Below are positions 46,111 to 53,771 of a DNA stretch of 64,000 bases, in pieces. Position 1 is the stretch's first letter. Each line of letters starts with the position of its first letter. The DNA lies in assembly GCA_944326945.1 (NCBI GenBank), contig CALVFY010000004.1, positions 1-64,000 of the forward strand. Direction: 5' to 3'. The stretch comes from an uncultured Rikenellaceae bacterium. GTDB taxonomy: Bacteria > Bacteroidota > Bacteroidia > Bacteroidales > Rikenellaceae. The translations under genes were made by a program, and so were the position numbers. The notes under the pieces are model-generated. The model made no database searches and had not been told where the DNA came from. It saw only the letters and a program-made list of their open reading frames with translations.

Positions 46111-47652
46111 CTACACCAACTCTTGTCCGTCCTTACCGTAGAATTTGGTCTCCACGAGGCCGGTAGACTGATCGGAGACAATCTTGACCACACAATGATA
46201 CTTCATCATCCAGCGCATCCGGACACTGATCAATCCACGAGTCAAATAGGCAGCCACAAAGGGACTTACTTTCACTTTGATATGTTTAACGCCTTTATCC
46301 GAGGCGAAATAGGCTATTTTATTCTCAATCTGCTGGTCGAGCAACACCGACGGCATAATCGTCCCCGTTCCATGACACGTCGGACAGGTCTCTTTCACTT
46401 CGGGAGCCGTCTCGGGACGCACCCTCTGACGGGTGATCTGCATCAGACCGAACTTCGACAACGGCAATACCGTATGTTTGGCCCGATCGGAAGCCATCAA
46501 CTCTTTCATCTTCTCATAAAGAGCCTGACGATTCTCACTCTTATGCAAATCGATAAAATCGATCACGATGATTCCCCCCATGTCCCGCAACCGAAGCTGA
46601 CGAGCGATCTCTTCTGCCGAAGCCAGATTCACATCCATGGCCGTACGTTCCTGATCGTCGTCTACCTTGGCCCGGTTACCGCTGTTCACATCAATCACAT
46701 GAAGGGCTTCCGTGTGTTCGATAATCAGATACGCCCCCCGGCGCAAGGAGACATACTTGGCAAACAGAGACTTGATCTGCTTCGATATGTCGTAATTATC
46801 GAAAATGGGGACATTCCCCTTATAAAGTTTCACAATCTTCTCCTTCTCGGGAGCGATCGTACGAATATATTCCTTTACCTCCTCGTACACCGAAGCGTCG
46901 TCGACCACAATACTGCTGAAGGATCCGTTGAGCAAATCGCGAATGATAGTGGTCGTCCGACTCATCTCTCCGAGCAATAACGAGGGAGCAGCCTGGGTTC
47001 GGACTCTTTCGAGCGCCATATTCCAACGCCCCACGAGTGTTTCTATATCATGACGAATATCCTCTTCGCTCTTTCCGATAGCCGCCGTACGGATAATCAC
47101 CCCGTAGTTTTTCGGGAGCACCTCCTCTACGATCTTTCTCAGTCGTTTTTTCTCCTCGTTGGAACGGATTTTTTGAGAAACGGATATCTTGTTGGCGAAA
47201 GGAATCAGCACCACATGACGGCCAGCCAACGAAATATCGGAAGTAAGCCGCGGTCCTTTCGTAGAGATAGCCTCTTTGGCGATCTGCACCAGAATAGGCT
47301 GGCCCCCGGAAATTTGGGAAGCAATTTTCCCCGTCTTCCCAATGGGGGGATCGAGTTTGAGCGCCTCGAAACGTATATTTTTTCTATTAACGAGATTGTT
47401 CACCAACTTGTGCAGCGACACGAACTGAGATCCCAGGTCAAGATAGTGGATAAAAGCATCCTTTTCGTGTCCAATATTGACGAACGCAGCATTAAGACCG
47501 GGCATAATCTTCCGCACTTTTCCCAGATAGATATCCCCCACCGCAAAGCCGGTCTTACATTTTTCCGTATTGAGCTCCACCAGTTGCTTGTCTTCGATCA
47601 AAGCGATCGAGATCTCGGAGGAGGTCACATTGATGATTAGTTCCTTATTCAT
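46111..47652 (-). CDS. rng: Rne/Rng family ribonuclease (RNase G/E)
   Basis: 513 residues, the length of RNase G without the long RNase E scaffold tail. The S1 RNA-binding domain (about 38-130, GDIYLGKVRKIMPGLNAAFVNIG) is followed by the RNase H-like/DNase I-like catalytic core. Catalytic aspartates are in VIDVNSG and VIDFIDLH, and the Zn-link motif CPTCHGTG (near 400) supports tetramer formation. It processes 5S and 16S rRNA and decays mRNA. A 120-nt leader with two hairpins separates it from the HU/S38-like genes. Confidence 0.93.
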   Translation of the reverse strand: MNKELIINVTSSEISIALIEDKQLVELNTEKCKTGFAVGDIYLGKVRKIMPGLNAAFVNIGHEKDAFIHYLDLGSQFVSLHKLVNNLVNRKNIRFEALKLDPPIGKTGKIASQISGGQPILVQIAKEAISTKGPRLTSDISLAGRHVVLIPFANKISVSQKIRSNEEKKRLRKIVEEVLPKNYGVIIRTAAIGKSEEDIRHDIETLVGRWNMALERVRTQAAPSLLLGEMSRTTTIIRDLLNGSFSSIVVDDASVYEEVKEYIRTIAPEKEKIVKLYKGNVPIFDNYDISKQIKSLFAKYVSLRRGAYLIIEHTEALHVIDVNSGNRAKVDDDQERTAMDVNLASAEEIARQLRLRDMGGIIVIDFIDLHKSENRQALYEKMKELMASDRAKHTVLPLSKFGLMQITRQRVRPETAPEVKETCPTCHGTGTIMPSVLLDQQIENKIAYFASDKGVKHIKVKVSPFVAAYLTRGLISVRMRWMMKYHCVVKIVSDQSTGLVETKFYGKDGQELV

Positions 47653-47689
47653 TAGTCGTCGGTCTGAACTACCCTAACGGCAGAGAAGC

Positions 47690-47703
47690 TGGGCCATAGC
47701 CCA
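47690..47703 (-). other. small hairpin in the RNase G/E leader
   Basis: TGGGC-CATA-GCCCA, a 5-bp stem with 4-nt loop, 37 bp upstream of the ribonuclease start. It follows the larger hairpin at 47711-47742. Both could be leader structures targeted by the encoded ribonuclease. Confidence 0.4.
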
Positions 47704-47710
47704 AAGCAAT

Positions 47711-47742
47711 GAACCTAAAGGACCCTGCGGTTCTTTAGGTTC
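47711..47742 (-). other. 10-bp hairpin between the S38-like gene and RNase G/E
   Basis: GAACCTAAAG pairs perfectly with CTTTAGGTTC around a 12-nt interior that can add ACC/GGT. On the minus strand it is followed by ATTGCTTTGG with no T-run, so it is not a standard terminator. It may be a processing or attenuation site. Confidence 0.6.
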
Positions 47743-47771
47743 ATATTGAAAACTTCACATAACAGAGCTAC

Positions 47772-47864
47772 CTACTTTTTCTTCTTGTGCCTGTTTTTAC
47801 GCAGACGTTTTTTTCTCTTGTGGGTAGCCATCTTATGCCCTTTTCTTTTTTTACCGCTTGGCAT
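47772..47864 (-). CDS. 30-residue basic protein, AURKAIP1/COX24 (mS38-like) ribosomal protein
   Basis: ATG 47864 to TAG 47772 encodes 30 residues: MPSGKKRKGHK then MATHKRKKRLRKNRHKKKK. The core KRKKRLRKNRHK matches the C-terminal signature (KR.RR.K.NRHK) shared by mitochondrial AURKAIP1/Cox24 (mS38), and near-identical mini-proteins occur throughout Bacteroidota between HU and an RNase G/E gene. It should bind rRNA of the small subunit. About 60% of residues are Lys or Arg. It begins 37 bp after the HU stop and is probably co-transcribed. A second in-frame ATG (residue 12) could give a 19-residue product. Confidence 0.8.
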   Translation of the reverse strand: MPSGKKRKGHKMATHKRKKRLRKNRHKKKK

Positions 47865-47901
47865 AACGCTTAAAATTTAAGTTTGGAAATAATTATTTGG
47901 C

Positions 47902-48183
47902 TTATTTAGCACCCTTTACTTTCGCTGCAAAGCTCTTGGCAGGTTTGAAAGCAGGAATGTTGTGAGCGGGAATAGTAATAGTCGTATTCTTGGAGATGTT
48001 ACGAGCTACCTTCTGAGCACGTTTCTTGATGATGAAACTACCGAAACCGCGCAGATATACATTATTGTTCGCCGTCATCGAATCTTTGATACTGGTCATA
48101 AATGCCTCTACCACATCCTGCACAACAGCTTTCTCAACGCCGGTGCTTTTGGAAATCTCGTTTACAATATCAGCCTTTGTCAT
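47902..48183 (-). CDS. HU family DNA-binding protein
   Basis: 93 residues. The fold begins MTKADIVNEISKSTGVEKAVV, and the beta-arm holds RNISKNTTITIPAHNIPAFKPAKSF with the DNA-contacting Pro (IPAHNIPAFKPAK). It compacts and bends DNA as a dimer. It is preceded by a full promoter at 48225-48257. Confidence 0.96.
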   Translation of the reverse strand: MTKADIVNEISKSTGVEKAVVQDVVEAFMTSIKDSMTANNNVYLRGFGSFIIKKRAQKVARNISKNTTITIPAHNIPAFKPAKSFAAKVKGAK

Positions 48184-48224
48184 GGTCTATGATTTTTTAA
48201 TAAGTTTGTCAATCAAATGAACTG

Positions 48225-48257
48225 CAAATATACGCTTTTATTTGGTTAATTAACAAA
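48225..48257 (-). promoter_or_regulatory. promoter of HU
   Basis: On the minus strand TTTG (48254-48257), 21-bp spacer, TATATTTG (48225-48232), a perfect -7 box, 41 bp upstream of the HU start. Confidence 0.7.
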
Positions 48258-48500
48258 GAGTAGTCCATATTTTTACAAACCGGGCCCGATTTATTCAATA
48301 TTCCACTCTGCACAAGGCATATAACAAAAACCGGCCCATTTTTTTCTTCTCCAATACTTTATTACAAAAACCACTGACAATCAAACGATTATTTTTCAAT
48401 TTTATTTTTCACCCTCTCTTTTTTTCAGAAACCGGCAACTTTTCCCCTGCAACAACCCCTCATTTCTAAAGACCCGGACAATAAATTGTTCCGTTTTTGC

Positions 48501-48532
48501 ATTGTATAGATAAACGCAATTATTTATCTTTG
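48501..48532 (+). promoter_or_regulatory. promoter of the PorX-like gene
   Basis: TTG (48502-48504), 20-bp spacer, TATCTTTG (48525-48532), a perfect -7 box, 19 bp before ATG 48552. Confidence 0.65.
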
Positions 48533-48551
48533 TAAACAACAATGTCAGATT

Positions 48552-50108
48552 ATGAACGGAGCTAAAATTCTTTGGGTCGATGACGAAATCGAACTACTGA
48601 AACCCCATATTTTATTTTTAAAAAGCAAAGGCTACGAGGTAGAGACCTGTAATAACGGCTACGATGCCATCGAATTAACTCAAAGTCACCTGTTCGATCT
48701 GATCATTCTCGACGAAATGATGCCGGGCATGACAGGTCTGGAAACCTTGCCCAAAATCAAGGAGATTCGTCCCACGACCCCGGTCATCATGGTCACCAAA
48801 AGCGAAGAGGAGAACATCATGGACAAAGCCATCGGTTCCAAAATCGCCGACTATCTGATCAAGCCCGTCAATCCCAATCAGGTACTCCTTTCCATCAAGA
48901 AAAACGTCCACCAACAACAACTGGTCACCGAACAGACCACGGCCGACTATCGGGCCGAATTCGGCCGGATATCCACTTCGTTCTCCGATGCGCGGACCTT
49001 TGCCGACTGGAGCGCCATCTACCGCAAACTGGTCAACTGGGAGATAGAACTCACCGATTCCAACGACGATTCAATCAAGGAGATCCTCGCCTATCAGAAA
49101 GACGAGGCTAACAACGAATACGCCAAATTCGTCCGTAAACACTATCTGGACTGGATCAATCGCAAAGATGCCGACACACCGGTCATGTCGCACACACTGA
49201 TGCGAACCAACATCTTCCCGGAGGTGGATCGCAACCGCAAAACCACCCTCCTGCTGATCGACAACTTCCGTTACGACCAGTGGCGCAGCATCAACAGCAT
49301 GCTCCACAACTGGTTTGACATCGCCACCGAAGAGTTCTATTGCAGCATCTTGCCTACGGCTACCCAATACGCCCGCAACGCCATTTTTGCCGGACTCATG
49401 CCGCTGGCCATCGACAAACTGATGCCGAATCTCTGGCTCAACGACAACGAAGAGGGAGGTAAGAACCAATATGAAGAAGACTTCCTGCGCCGGCAACTCC
49501 AAACCAACGGCAAAAACTATCGGATGACTTTCGACAAACTCATCCGTCCCGAAGCAGGACGTAAATTGGTCGACAACATCAGTAAAATATACGACGCAGA
49601 CTTTTCGGTGATCGTTTATAATTTTCTGGATATTCTCTCCCATGCACGTACGGAGACCGAGATCATCCGCGAATTGACCGAAGACGAAGCGGCATTCCGC
49701 TCGCTCACCCGTTCCTGGTTCGAACACTCCGATCTGTTCACCATTCTCAAGATGCTCTCCGAACGGGGGCATACGGTCATCATCACCTCCGACCACGGCA
49801 CAATCCGGGTAGACAATCCGGTTAAAATTATCGGCGATCGCGAAACCTCGACCAACCTGCGCTACAAAACCGGACGCAATCTCAACTACAACGCCAAGGA
49901 GATGTTCGTCATCAGCAAACCGCAGGAGGCTCAACTGCCCCAGAGCAACATCACCTCGACCTATGTGTTCGCCTACAACCGGGATTTCTTCGTTTACCCC
50001 AACAACTCCAACCAGTTTGTACGTTATTACAAAAACACTTTCCAACACGGCGGCATCTCCATGGAGGAGATGATGGTTCCCTACATCGTACTCAAACCCA
50101 AAGGGTAA
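48552..50108 (+). CDS. porX: PorX-like response regulator with PglZ phosphodiesterase domain
   Basis: 518 residues. An N-terminal receiver domain (about 4-122) has acidic D10/D11, phospho-acceptor D54 (LDEMMPGMTG), T82 and K104 (YLIKPVNP). A helical linker (about 125-215) leads to an alkaline-phosphatase/PglZ-type domain (about 225-515) with LLLIDNFRYDQW, LPTATQYAR, TSDHGTIRV and the late FQHGGISMEEMMVP, which fit the zinc-binding and nucleophile residues of PorX. In Porphyromonas PorX regulates the type IX secretion system with PorY and SigP and cleaves oligonucleotide signals. No partner kinase or secretion gene is near. It is co-directional with tsaE. Confidence 0.88.
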   Translation: MNGAKILWVDDEIELLKPHILFLKSKGYEVETCNNGYDAIELTQSHLFDLIILDEMMPGMTGLETLPKIKEIRPTTPVIMVTKSEEENIMDKAIGSKIADYLIKPVNPNQVLLSIKKNVHQQQLVTEQTTADYRAEFGRISTSFSDARTFADWSAIYRKLVNWEIELTDSNDDSIKEILAYQKDEANNEYAKFVRKHYLDWINRKDADTPVMSHTLMRTNIFPEVDRNRKTTLLLIDNFRYDQWRSINSMLHNWFDIATEEFYCSILPTATQYARNAIFAGLMPLAIDKLMPNLWLNDNEEGGKNQYEEDFLRRQLQTNGKNYRMTFDKLIRPEAGRKLVDNISKIYDADFSVIVYNFLDILSHARTETEIIRELTEDEAAFRSLTRSWFEHSDLFTILKMLSERGHTVIITSDHGTIRVDNPVKIIGDRETSTNLRYKTGRNLNYNAKEMFVISKPQEAQLPQSNITSTYVFAYNRDFFVYPNNSNQFVRYYKNTFQHGGISMEEMMVPYIVLKPKG

Positions 50109-50138
50109 CCGGCCACAAAATCGACAGTCCATCCATTC

Positions 50139-50573
50139 ATGAAAACATTGCATATAGAACACCTGCGAGACCTGCCCGATGCGGCGGAAGAGATCATCAA
50201 AGAGCTGGAACATCACCGTATCGTCGCTTTTTATGGCCCGATGGGAGCCGGAAAGACGACTCTGATCCGCGAGATCGCCGCACAACTCGGAGTAGAAGAT
50301 ACGGTAACCAGCCCGACCTTTGCCTTGGTCAACCAATACCTGACCGCTGACGGAGAAAGGATCAACCATTTCGACTTCTACCGGATCAATCGCATCGAAG
50401 AGGTTTTCGACCTGGGTTACGAAGAGTATTTCTACAGCGGAGACATCTGCTTGATCGAATGGCCGGAGAAGATCGAACGCCTCCTTCCCGATGACATACT
50501 GATCGTAGAGATCAGCATCGAAGACGAAGAGAGTCGGATTATCCGGATCGGCACGAGAGAGGCATCAAACTAA
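50139..50573 (+). CDS. tsaE: tRNA threonylcarbamoyladenosine biosynthesis ATPase TsaE
   Basis: 144 residues. P-loop ATPase with Walker A GPMGAGKTT (33-41), VTSPTFALVNQY and the late LIEWPEKIE motif. It works with TsaB, TsaC and TsaD in making t6A37 on ANN-decoding tRNAs. It begins 30 bp after the PorX-like stop and 13 bp before the lipoprotein gene; the PorX-TsaE adjacency recurs in Bacteroidota. Confidence 0.95.
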   Translation: MKTLHIEHLRDLPDAAEEIIKELEHHRIVAFYGPMGAGKTTLIREIAAQLGVEDTVTSPTFALVNQYLTADGERINHFDFYRINRIEEVFDLGYEEYFYSGDICLIEWPEKIERLLPDDILIVEISIEDEESRIIRIGTREASN

Positions 50574-50586
50574 CCCCTTCACAGGA

Positions 50587-51432
50587 ATGAAAAACATAAA
50601 ATCGACCGCGCTGGCCTTAGGAGTACTCCTCGCCGGATGCACAGGAAACGAAACGACTCCACAAACAGTCGTTCCCGCCTATGAAAATGTCACCACGGTA
50701 CACCTTACCGTTGCCGAAGGCAAACGACTGATCGCCAAAGGACTCGCCCGTAACGAAGCGATCAGGAGATGTCTCGACCAGGGAATGCTGATCATCACGC
50801 GAGGTACAACCAATACATATATTGCCGAAGAGATTGCAAATCTTTCGGCTCCCCGTGGCAGTTTCGTCATAGGGAAAATCATTCCATCCGGGACAAAAGA
50901 TTTCGCAGACACGCTCGAACGGACCACTGACATCGTCTTAATCAAAGGCAAACCCGTGAAAATGGGATACGAGGAGGCATTGGCCCGCATGACCGGAAAC
51001 GATGTGGTACTCAAAGGGGCCAACATGCTGAATTACGCAAAAAAACAGGCGGCAGTCTGCACTGGTGCTCCGGACGGAGGTACCGTAGCTCGACTGAAAA
51101 AATATACGGATCAGGGAAAAGGTCGTTGGATCGTCCCTGTCGGACTGGAGAAAGAGTGTTCAGGGGATCTGAACACTTACAAGGAAGTAGTGGAGAAGGC
51201 ACAGAAAAAAGGTCCCGGAACCGTACGCCTCACATTGACCGAAGGTGATCTGTATACTGAAATCGAGGCACTGAAAGAGTTCGCCGAGGTGGATGTCTAT
51301 CCCTCGGCGTTGGGCGGAGTCGCCGGAGCCGAAGGAGGCGTCGCATTGATGATCTGCGGCAGTACGGCAGAGGTCGAAAAAGCAGTCGAAGCCGTACGAT
51401 CTGTTCTCGGGGAGCCCCCATTCGTAAAATAA
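50587..51432 (+). CDS. predicted lipoprotein of unrecognised family
   Basis: 281 residues. N-terminal signal ends LLAGC with C18, a good lipobox. The rest looks like an alpha/beta enzyme or ligand-binding fold, with GTTNTYIAEE (about 78-87), GKIIPSGTKDF, VVLKGANMLNY, DGGTVARL and a final GGVAGAEGGVALMICG. I recognise no family and cannot assign a reaction. I recall similar cytosolic-looking proteins of unknown function in archaea and clostridia, but that is unverified. It starts 13 bp after tsaE and is closed by a strong terminator, so it is the last gene of that transcript. Confidence 0.8.
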   Translation: MKNIKSTALALGVLLAGCTGNETTPQTVVPAYENVTTVHLTVAEGKRLIAKGLARNEAIRRCLDQGMLIITRGTTNTYIAEEIANLSAPRGSFVIGKIIPSGTKDFADTLERTTDIVLIKGKPVKMGYEEALARMTGNDVVLKGANMLNYAKKQAAVCTGAPDGGTVARLKKYTDQGKGRWIVPVGLEKECSGDLNTYKEVVEKAQKKGPGTVRLTLTEGDLYTEIEALKEFAEVDVYPSALGGVAGAEGGVALMICGSTAEVEKAVEAVRSVLGEPPFVK

Positions 51433-51530
51433 TTCGACGACCAATCGGAAGAGATACGGACTCGGCCGACCAATTTCGCAAACAGTACGCCAGTAAATCT
51501 TTCCGATTCCAACACGGATAAAGCGATCAA

Positions 51531-51567
51531 AAAAAACGGTGTCTGAAAAATTCAGACACCGTTTTTT
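51531..51567. terminator. bidirectional terminator after the lipoprotein gene
   Basis: A 17-bp perfect stem, AAAAAACGGTGTCTGAA against its complement, with a 3-nt A loop and flanking A and T runs on either side. It ends the plus-strand lipoprotein and the convergent minus-strand mutase operon. Confidence 0.93.
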
Positions 51568-51616
51568 ATCACCTATTTTTGGTTCCGGACGGCCCGAAAG
51601 CCGCCAGCACCGTTCA

Positions 51617-53755
51617 TTACTCATCCAACAGAATCTCCAGAATCCGGATCGCAGCGGTAGCGATCGGCGTACCGGGACCGAAGATAGCTGCAGCACCATC
51701 ACGATAGAGTTCGTCGTAGTCCTGATGAGGAATCACACCACCTACGATCACCACAATATCCTCACGACCCAATTTCTTGAGTTCGGCGATGATTTGCGGC
51801 ACCAGAGTCAAGTGCCCGGCAGCCAGCGAAGACACACCTACAACATGTACGTCATTCTCCACCGCTTGTTTGGCAGCCTCGGCCGGAGTCTGGAACAACG
51901 GACCCATATCCACATCGAAACCGATGTCGGCATAACCCGTAGCCACCACTTTGGCGCCACGGTCGTGACCGTCCTGCCCCAGTTTGGCGATCATGATACG
52001 AGGTTGACGGCCCTCCTTCTTGGCGAACCGCTCGGCCATCTGTTTGGCCTTTTCGAAATCTGCGTCGTTTTTCACTTCTGAACTGTATACTCCTGAAATG
52101 GAACGGATAACTGCTTTATAACGGCCCACTACTTTCTCGCAGGCATCGGAGATCTCTCCCAACGAAGCACGCACCTTGGCAGCCTCGACAGCGAGTTCGA
52201 GCAGATTGCCCTGTTTGGTCTCCACGCACTTGGTGATAGCATCCAATGCAGCCTGAACCGCTTTTTCGTCACGATTGGCACGCAACTCTTTCAGACGTTT
52301 GATCTGCTCTTCGCGTACAGCCGTATTGTCCACAGCCAGAATGTCGATCGGAGCCTCTTTTTCCAACCGGTACTTGTTCAGACCCACGATCACGTCATGT
52401 TTCGAATCGATACGCGCCTGTTTGCGGGCAGCAGCCTCCTCGATACGCATCTTGGGAATACCGGTTTCGATAGCCTTGGCCATACCGCCCAGTTTCTCAA
52501 CCTCCTGGATCAGATCCCAGGCACGGTGTGCGATCTCGTTGGTAAGTTCCTCCACATAGTAGGAACCGGCCCACGGATCGACCTCGCGGCAAATATCGGT
52601 CTCCTCCTGGATGTAAATCTGAGTGTTACGGGCAATACGAGCCGAGAAGTCGGTCGGCAAAGCGATTGCCTCGTCCAGAGCGTTGGTGTGCAGCGACTGG
52701 GTATGTCCCAAAGCTGCGGCCATAGCCTCGATCGCCGTACGGGCCACGTTGTTGAACGGATCCTGTTCGGTAAGCGACCATCCGGAAGTCTGGCTGTGAG
52801 TACGCAGTGCCAGCGACTTGGGATTCTTCGGATCGAACTGTTTCACGATCTTGGCCCAAAGCAGACGGGCAGCACGCATCTTGGCGATCTCCATGAAGTG
52901 ATTCATGCCGATAGCCCAGAAGAACGACAACCGCGGAGCAAACGTATCCACACTCATGCCGGCATTGACTCCGGTACGCAGATACTCCAGACCGTCGGCC
53001 AGCGTATATGCCAATTCGATATCTGCCGTAGCACCGGCCTCCTGCATATGGTAACCGGAGATCGAGATCGAATTGAACTTAGGCATGTTCTTCGAAGTGT
53101 ACTCGAAGATATCGGCAATGATCCGCATTGAGAATTCGGGTGGATAAATATAAGTATTACGCACCATGAACTCCTTGAGAATATCGTTCTGGATCGTACC
53201 GCTGAGTTGGTCGAGCGTACAGCCCTGCTCCAGACCGGCCACGATATAGAACGCCAGGATCGGCAGCACGGCACCGTTCATGGTCATCGAAACCGACATC
53301 TTGTCCAACGGAATGCCATCGAACAGCACCTTCATATCCTCCACCGAGCAGATCGACACACCGGCCTTGCCCACATCGCCCACTACGCGCGGGTGATCGG
53401 CATTGTAACCGCGGTGCGTAGCCAGGTCGAAGGCTACCGACAGGCCCTTCTGGCCGGAAGCCAGGTTGCGACGGTAGAAAGCATTCGATTCGGCGGCGGT
53501 GGAAAATCCGGCATACTGACGGATCGTCCACGGACGCATCACATACATCGTGCTGTAAGGACCGCGCAGGAAAGGAGCAATACCGGCAGCATAATTCAGA
53601 TGCTCCATACCCTCCAGATCCTCGGCGGTATACATTCCCTTAACCGGTATCTGTTCGGGAGTCATCCAGGTTTGGTCGCCATCGGCACATTTTTTCGTAC
53701 TGCAGCACGGTGCGGTGGCTCCCGTATAGGTCATATCAGAAAATTTTGCTCTCAT
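51617..53755 (-). CDS. mutB: methylmalonyl-CoA mutase large subunit
   Basis: 712 residues from ATG 53755 (MRAKFSDM), chosen because an AAGGAGG lies 8 nt before it, while ATG 53761 is only 2 nt from that sequence. The TIM-barrel substrate domain (about 45-560) is followed by the C-terminal cobalamin domain with DGHDRG, the histidine ligand motif (DxHxxG). It interconverts methylmalonyl-CoA and succinyl-CoA, which in Bacteroidota links succinate and propionate formation. The N-terminus has an unusual CC...C cluster at 17, 18 and 23. Confidence 0.96.
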   Translation of the reverse strand: MRAKFSDMTYTGATAPCCSTKKCADGDQTWMTPEQIPVKGMYTAEDLEGMEHLNYAAGIAPFLRGPYSTMYVMRPWTIRQYAGFSTAAESNAFYRRNLASGQKGLSVAFDLATHRGYNADHPRVVGDVGKAGVSICSVEDMKVLFDGIPLDKMSVSMTMNGAVLPILAFYIVAGLEQGCTLDQLSGTIQNDILKEFMVRNTYIYPPEFSMRIIADIFEYTSKNMPKFNSISISGYHMQEAGATADIELAYTLADGLEYLRTGVNAGMSVDTFAPRLSFFWAIGMNHFMEIAKMRAARLLWAKIVKQFDPKNPKSLALRTHSQTSGWSLTEQDPFNNVARTAIEAMAAALGHTQSLHTNALDEAIALPTDFSARIARNTQIYIQEETDICREVDPWAGSYYVEELTNEIAHRAWDLIQEVEKLGGMAKAIETGIPKMRIEEAAARKQARIDSKHDVIVGLNKYRLEKEAPIDILAVDNTAVREEQIKRLKELRANRDEKAVQAALDAITKCVETKQGNLLELAVEAAKVRASLGEISDACEKVVGRYKAVIRSISGVYSSEVKNDADFEKAKQMAERFAKKEGRQPRIMIAKLGQDGHDRGAKVVATGYADIGFDVDMGPLFQTPAEAAKQAVENDVHVVGVSSLAAGHLTLVPQIIAELKKLGREDIVVIVGGVIPHQDYDELYRDGAAAIFGPGTPIATAAIRILEILLDE

Positions 53756-53763
53756 AGTCATGT

Positions 53764-53770
53764 CCTCCTT
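53764..53770 (-). promoter_or_regulatory. strong Shine-Dalgarno sequence of mutB
   Basis: AAGGAGG on the minus strand, 8 nt before ATG 53755 and right after the mutA stop region. Such sequences are rare in this window and in the phylum. It decides the start. Confidence 0.8.
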
Positions 53771-53771
53771 T

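Larger units (their letters stand above)
48184..48551. other. 368-bp divergent intergenic region between HU and the PorX-like gene
   Basis: No gene is visible. It holds the two opposing promoters described separately and an AT-rich middle with several A and T tracts. A short inverted repeat at 48476-48492 (ACAAT-AA-ATTGT core) lies just upstream of the PorX-like promoter. Confidence 0.6.

Noticed and set aside
47711..47742. Rho-independent terminator between the S38-like gene and RNase G/E
   Set aside because: The stem is good but neither side has a T-run, so it is reported as a leader hairpin instead.
49071..50369. 432-codon open frame on the minus strand
   Set aside because: It is antisense to the PorX-like gene and tsaE and crosses the gap between them.
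51441..51509. Long-range inverted repeat (AATCGGA and TCCGATT) after the lipoprotein gene
   Set aside because: The arms are only 7 bp and over 50 bp apart; the real terminator follows at 51531-51567.
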